Source: Flavobacteriales bacterium (GTDB lineage: Bacteria; Bacteroidota; Bacteroidia; Flavobacteriales_D; Sanyastnellaceae). Taken from it: a stretch of DNA of 64,000 bases. The stretch is from contig JADFAK010000095.1 of NCBI GenBank assembly GCA_015665315.1, positions 1 through 64,000 on the forward strand. Reading direction: 5' to 3'. The notes under the pieces were generated by a model, which was not told where the DNA came from, made no database searches, and saw nothing but the letters and a program-made list of their open reading frames with translations. Positions 61,067 to 64,000 of this stretch are shown here, piece after piece. The position numbers and the translations under genes are program-made. Every line of letters begins with the position of its first letter. Position 1 is the stretch's first letter.

Positions 61067-63130
61067 TTATTGCACCACCAATCGCTGACTATCGACTACC
61101 GCGCCTTGGCGGTCAATCAATCGAATTAGATACATTCCCGCATCTTCAAATGAGATCTTGCTGAGCGCCAACAATTCATTGCTTTCAAATTCACTGACCG
61201 TTCGGCCCTCCAGCGTTGACACGACGCATTTCATCCCTTCCGTGAGATGTAGAAACTTAATTTGCAAGTCGCGATTCACGGCAATTGGATTGGGAGAAAG
61301 TACAAATCCAATCTGCGGCTTATGCACTACGCTAATACCGTCAGAAAACCTCGTGTTGCCGTCGAAATCCATTTGCCGAAGGCGGTAATAATTGATGCCA
61401 AATAGGGCCTTCGAATGGAGATATTGATACTTTCGTAACTCAAAAGAATCTCCCGCACCTTGCACCATGGCGACTTCTTGCCATTGAGTTGCATCCAAAC
61501 TATGCTCGAGAACAAAGAGTGCATTGTCTTGTTCAGAAACCGTTTCCCACTGAACCAACACTCCTTCATGCAATGACTCACCACCCAAACTCAATAAATC
61601 AACTGGAAGCATGATCGGCTCACAACTCACCTCAGCAGTACCACCAAATTCCAAGGGAACATTCGACGTAACCGACGAATAATTGGAGAAACAAATCAGA
61701 TAAATATCACCAGCTTCGACCCATAGAGGCGGCTCGTAATTTGAAGCATCTCCACCCGCAGGCAAAGCACCTGCCAATCCCGTTCCTCCACTAGCAACCC
61801 CATTCCAATTGCACCGAATAGGCGCCTGCAGGTCTCCTATAATATTGCCACACGTATTCTCATCAAAGGTCCACATAGCCCAGTCATAAAAACCAGCCTG
61901 TGTACCCAGTCCGCCAAAAACAAATTCCAACCAACCTCCAACGGCAATATTGACCGTCATCCAGGTGCTGTTTAATTCTTGACTTTGCAGACAACCATAA
62001 TTGGTTGTACCCCATGGGTTAAAAGACGTAAAACCATCATAATAAGGGTTGCTGACACTGCCTGATGCTGGAATTTCGTAGACACTTCCGTACCCGTTCG
62101 GATCTACATAAAAATCGATATCAGTGCAAACATCAATGGCGTCGTGGCAATCTGAAGCTGTCACAGGTTCGGGAAAATCACAATCTGCCCCACCGATTGC
62201 CACACCAGCGGTTCCTGAAGCACCAGCTGCCAAAGTACCACTGTCAATTACAACTCCAAGCCCATCGGTAATCGTCCAAACGGCACCATTCCAACCATCG
62301 CCAAAAGCGTCGATCATATTGACCGAGTAACAACCTGCCTCCAGACAAATGGTATTCGTTGTGGGAGCGGCTCCCGAAGCTACAGTTCCAAAATCTCCTG
62401 TAACATTCCATGATATTTCACTATCGAAGGACCCTCCCCCCACAGAAATCCAATAATCATCACAGGGCCCACCACTTCCACATGTCCCCGAACCTACGGG
62501 GAAACTTGTTGTTTCGGAAAAGCCATCGACAAGTGTATTGCTCGAAATTACATTTCCGAGCGCATCGGTTATGACAAACTGTCCCCCGTTCCATCCATCA
62601 CCGAAAGAATCTATCATGGATAAGGTGAAGCATCCATCGGCGACACATATTGAACCTGCATACGGAGCAGTACCCGAACCTAAAGTAGTTCCTGAATCAT
62701 CAACCAGACTCCATGATATTTCACTATCAAAAGTACCTCCTCCCACAGAGATGAAATATTCCGTCTCAGCACAAGGCGGTCCACAGCTTCCGCCGTTCAA
62801 TGCCATTGTTTGACTGCTCGAAGAACCCGCCGCCAATGTTCCAGAAAACACCACACCCGAAGTGCCAGTTATTGTGATTACCGCGCCATTCCAACCATCT
62901 CCAAAGGAATCCGACATTACAAGCGTGTAACAATCGGCAGCCAAGCAATAAACGGTGGATACGGGAGCACCACCAGAAGCAACCAAACCTGAAGAACTTC
63001 CAGTAAGAGACCAAGAAATTTCACTATCAAACGAACCTCCTCCAACTGTAATTGTGAAATTAGAGCATTGCGCGCTCGCCTCTGGGGCAACCAGAATCAA
63101 CAATAACGATATGTAGAAGACAAATCTCAT
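61067..63130 (-). CDS. Secreted repeat protein with T9SS sorting domain
   Basis: The protein has 687 residues from ATG 63130, whose ATGA overlaps the stop of the upstream gene; the ATG 33 bp earlier would put 11 residues before the signal peptide. A signal peptide (about 1-20) is followed by three repeats of about 100 residues. Each carries a VGGG(S/T)FDSEISW motif and a D(S/A)FGDGWNG motif. A larger beta-rich domain (about 320-510) and a T9SS-like sorting domain (about 615-687, SPNPIAVNRDLQIKF... GMYLIRLIDRQG) follow. The aspartates suggest calcium binding. It is probably a surface adhesin. The small secreted-protein gene at 63127-63498 is coupled to it. Confidence 0.85.
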   Translation of the reverse strand: MRFVFYISLLLILVAPEASAQCSNFTITVGGGSFDSEISWSLTGSSSGLVASGGAPVSTVYCLAADCYTLVMSDSFGDGWNGAVITITGTSGVVFSGTLAAGSSSSQTMALNGGSCGPPCAETEYFISVGGGTFDSEISWSLVDDSGTTLGSGTAPYAGSICVADGCFTLSMIDSFGDGWNGGQFVITDALGNVISSNTLVDGFSETTSFPVGSGTCGSGGPCDDYWISVGGGSFDSEISWNVTGDFGTVASGAAPTTNTICLEAGCYSVNMIDAFGDGWNGAVWTITDGLGVVIDSGTLAAGASGTAGVAIGGADCDFPEPVTASDCHDAIDVCTDIDFYVDPNGYGSVYEIPASGSVSNPYYDGFTSFNPWGTTNYGCLQSQELNSTWMTVNIAVGGWLEFVFGGLGTQAGFYDWAMWTFDENTCGNIIGDLQAPIRCNWNGVASGGTGLAGALPAGGDASNYEPPLWVEAGDIYLICFSNYSSVTSNVPLEFGGTAEVSCEPIMLPVDLLSLGGESLHEGVLVQWETVSEQDNALFVLEHSLDATQWQEVAMVQGAGDSFELRKYQYLHSKALFGINYYRLRQMDFDGNTRFSDGISVVHKPQIGFVLSPNPIAVNRDLQIKFLHLTEGMKCVVSTLEGRTVSEFESNELLALSKISFEDAGMYLIRLIDRQGAVVDSQRLVVQ
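62180..63067 (-). repeat. Three tandem ~100-residue repeats in the T9SS cargo gene
   Basis: Units at about 62774-63067, 62465-62773 and 62180-62464 encode parallel stretches, each with the motifs VGGGxFDSEISW and DxFGDGWNG, spaced about 40 residues apart. The DNA is recognisably alike (for example, the segment encoding FDSEISW), but each unit has diverged, so the duplication is not recent. Confidence 0.85.
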
Positions 63131-63498
63131 TTCTCTTCCTCGCTGTATTGCTGAAAACCACATTTCTTTGGATCAATGGGCTCAATAAGATCTTGTCCGT
63201 GAATGCCAGAATTCAAACAGTCCACATCAAAACCAATCTCTGTGAAGTAGGCTGTAATGAAGTCTGCCGCTTGTGTCGAACTACAAATTGCCAAGTAGTT
63301 CTTGGTATTGAAATCGGTGCGAGACATGTAAATCTCGTTTGACGCTTTCAAGGTTGAGTCAATGTGAGCGCCGGTATAGTCGCTATTTCCGTGAAATACA
63401 AATTGTACGAAGTACCTATCCTGCGCACATAATTGAGCAGGCAGAAAATAGGACAGCACCCCAAGGAGTATGAGAAATTTTAGCAGACGGTTATACAT
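63127..63498 (-). CDS. Small secreted protein of unknown function
   Basis: The protein has 123 residues from ATG 63498; TTG 63510 is an in-frame alternative. It begins with a signal peptide (about 1-25, ending QLCAQ) and has three cysteines (CSS, DCLNS, KKCGF). No domain was recognised. The stop overlaps the start of the repeat-bearing cargo gene (ATGA), so they are translated together and may act together on the surface or in the periplasm. Confidence 0.75.
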   Translation of the reverse strand: MYNRLLKFLILLGVLSYFLPAQLCAQDRYFVQFVFHGNSDYTGAHIDSTLKASNEIYMSRTDFNTKNYLAICSSTQAADFITAYFTEIGFDVDCLNSGIHGQDLIEPIDPKKCGFQQYSEEEK

Positions 63499-63607
63499 AG
63501 TCAAGGTCAACGAAGTGAATTGTTATCTTTCCGATCCCAAATCACCTACTTGTAAATATACGAATAAAAGCTGGTAAACGTAAGTGAGCCACCAACTCGA
63601 ATAGCCC

Positions 63608-63934
63608 ATGACTATTGAAGAAGCCCAAAAAAAAGTAGATCATTGGATCAACACAATCGGCGTTCGCTATTTTTCTGAACTGACAAACATGGCCATGCTC
63701 ACAGAAGAAGTTGGCGAAGTTGCGAGAATCATCGCTCGACGCTATGGCGAGCAATCGGAAAAAGAAAGCGACAAACAGGTAGATTTGGCAGATGAAATGG
63801 CTGATGTCCTCTGGGTGCTGATTTGTCTGGCAAACCAAACTGGAATCGACCTAACCGAGGCATTTGAAAAAAACATGCAGAAGAAAACCGCGCGAGACGG
63901 CGACCGCCACCTCAACAATCCAAAGATAAATTGA
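63608..63934 (+). CDS. MazG-like nucleotide pyrophosphohydrolase
   Basis: The 108-residue protein has the MazG helical motif: LTEEVGEVARIIARRYGE (ExxE) and LADEMADVLWVLICLAN (ExxxD), which bind magnesium. It probably cleaves (d)NTPs to monophosphates; the natural substrate is unknown. It is a single-domain form, about half the length of full E. coli MazG. It starts 110 bp after the divergent small gene's ATG. Confidence 0.88.
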   Translation: MTIEEAQKKVDHWINTIGVRYFSELTNMAMLTEEVGEVARIIARRYGEQSEKESDKQVDLADEMADVLWVLICLANQTGIDLTEAFEKNMQKKTARDGDRHLNNPKIN

Positions 63935-63935
63935 C

Positions 63936-64000
63936 ATGAAATTCATTCGTTTAACACTGCTTTTACTAGCAACGATCAGCACCATTTGCCTTCAGGCGCA
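63936..64000 (+). CDS. N-terminus of a secreted protein (truncated by window)
   Basis: ATG 63936 lies 2 bp after the MazG-like stop. The 21 visible codons encode a signal peptide (MKFIRLTLLLLATISTICL, then QA). Identity cannot be told; it continues past the window. Confidence 0.7.
   Translation, partial: MKFIRLTLLLLATISTICLQA

Overview
The window looks like a chromosomal segment of a member of the Bacteroidota, most probably a marine or aquatic Flavobacteriales-type bacterium. The evidence is a type IX secretion core in the order porP/sprF-like, gldK, gldL, gldM, gldN (46498-52418), plus gldA, T9SS C-terminal sorting domains, TonB-dependent receptors with carboxypeptidase-like N-domains, DUF4924, DUF4834, a bacteroidetal-type GGGP synthase, and a recurring promoter element of the form TAnnTTTG. 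Nearly all DNA is coding and no intergenic gap exceeds about 300 bp. I saw no rRNA, tRNA, insertion sequence, prophage or CRISPR array.

Layout. 1-8437: a signalling locus. A tight leftward operon encodes a ThiF/E1-like adenylyltransferase fused to a nitroreductase (Rv1355c/MoeY-like), a GNAT/LuxI-like acyltransferase, a 7TM-DISM histidine kinase and a receiver-histidine kinase cut by the window edge. Divergent from it are a lone receiver protein and a PAS histidine kinase. 8424-10787: DUF4924, an OmpH/Skp-like protein, a small conserved protein and a DUF1853 protein. 10781-15666: a leftward operon of TonB receptor, TPR-like protein, 2TM protein, LytS-type kinase and LytTR regulator. 15776-24190: a second beta-barrel receptor, a GNAT protein, a DCC thiol oxidoreductase and two large membrane proteins (one YfhO). 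24258-27398: DUF4834 and a CarB without the allosteric domain. 27648-33679: alpha/beta hydrolase, GGGP synthase, a TonB receptor under a TPP riboswitch, CysQ and RsgA. 33864-37733: gldA, a methyltransferase and groES-groEL. 37909-42594: miaB, a sigma-54-type activator, lptE, an acidic TPR-like protein and secG. 42818-52418: topA, a degenerate arginase-fold protein and the T9SS operon, closed by a strong terminator. 52481-64000: an ABC-F ATPase, an RluD-like enzyme, a T9SS cargo protein, a PASTA protein, purL, dtd, a repeat-bearing T9SS cargo with a small companion, a MazG-like hydrolase and the first codons of a secreted protein.

How the genes work together. The T9SS core would export the two sorting-domain proteins encoded nearby. 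The riboswitch ties one outer-membrane receptor to thiamin status. The receptor-LytS-LytTR operon may couple an outer-membrane ligand to transcription. The best candidate for an undescribed system is the ThiF-nitroreductase/acyltransferase/histidine-kinase locus at the left edge: it pairs two apparent small-molecule biosynthetic enzymes with two kinases in one operon and has no DNA-binding output protein of its own. Several genes have a -7 element only 4-5 nt before the start codon, which suggests leaderless mRNAs.

All function calls come from reading translated sequence by eye; no database search was run.
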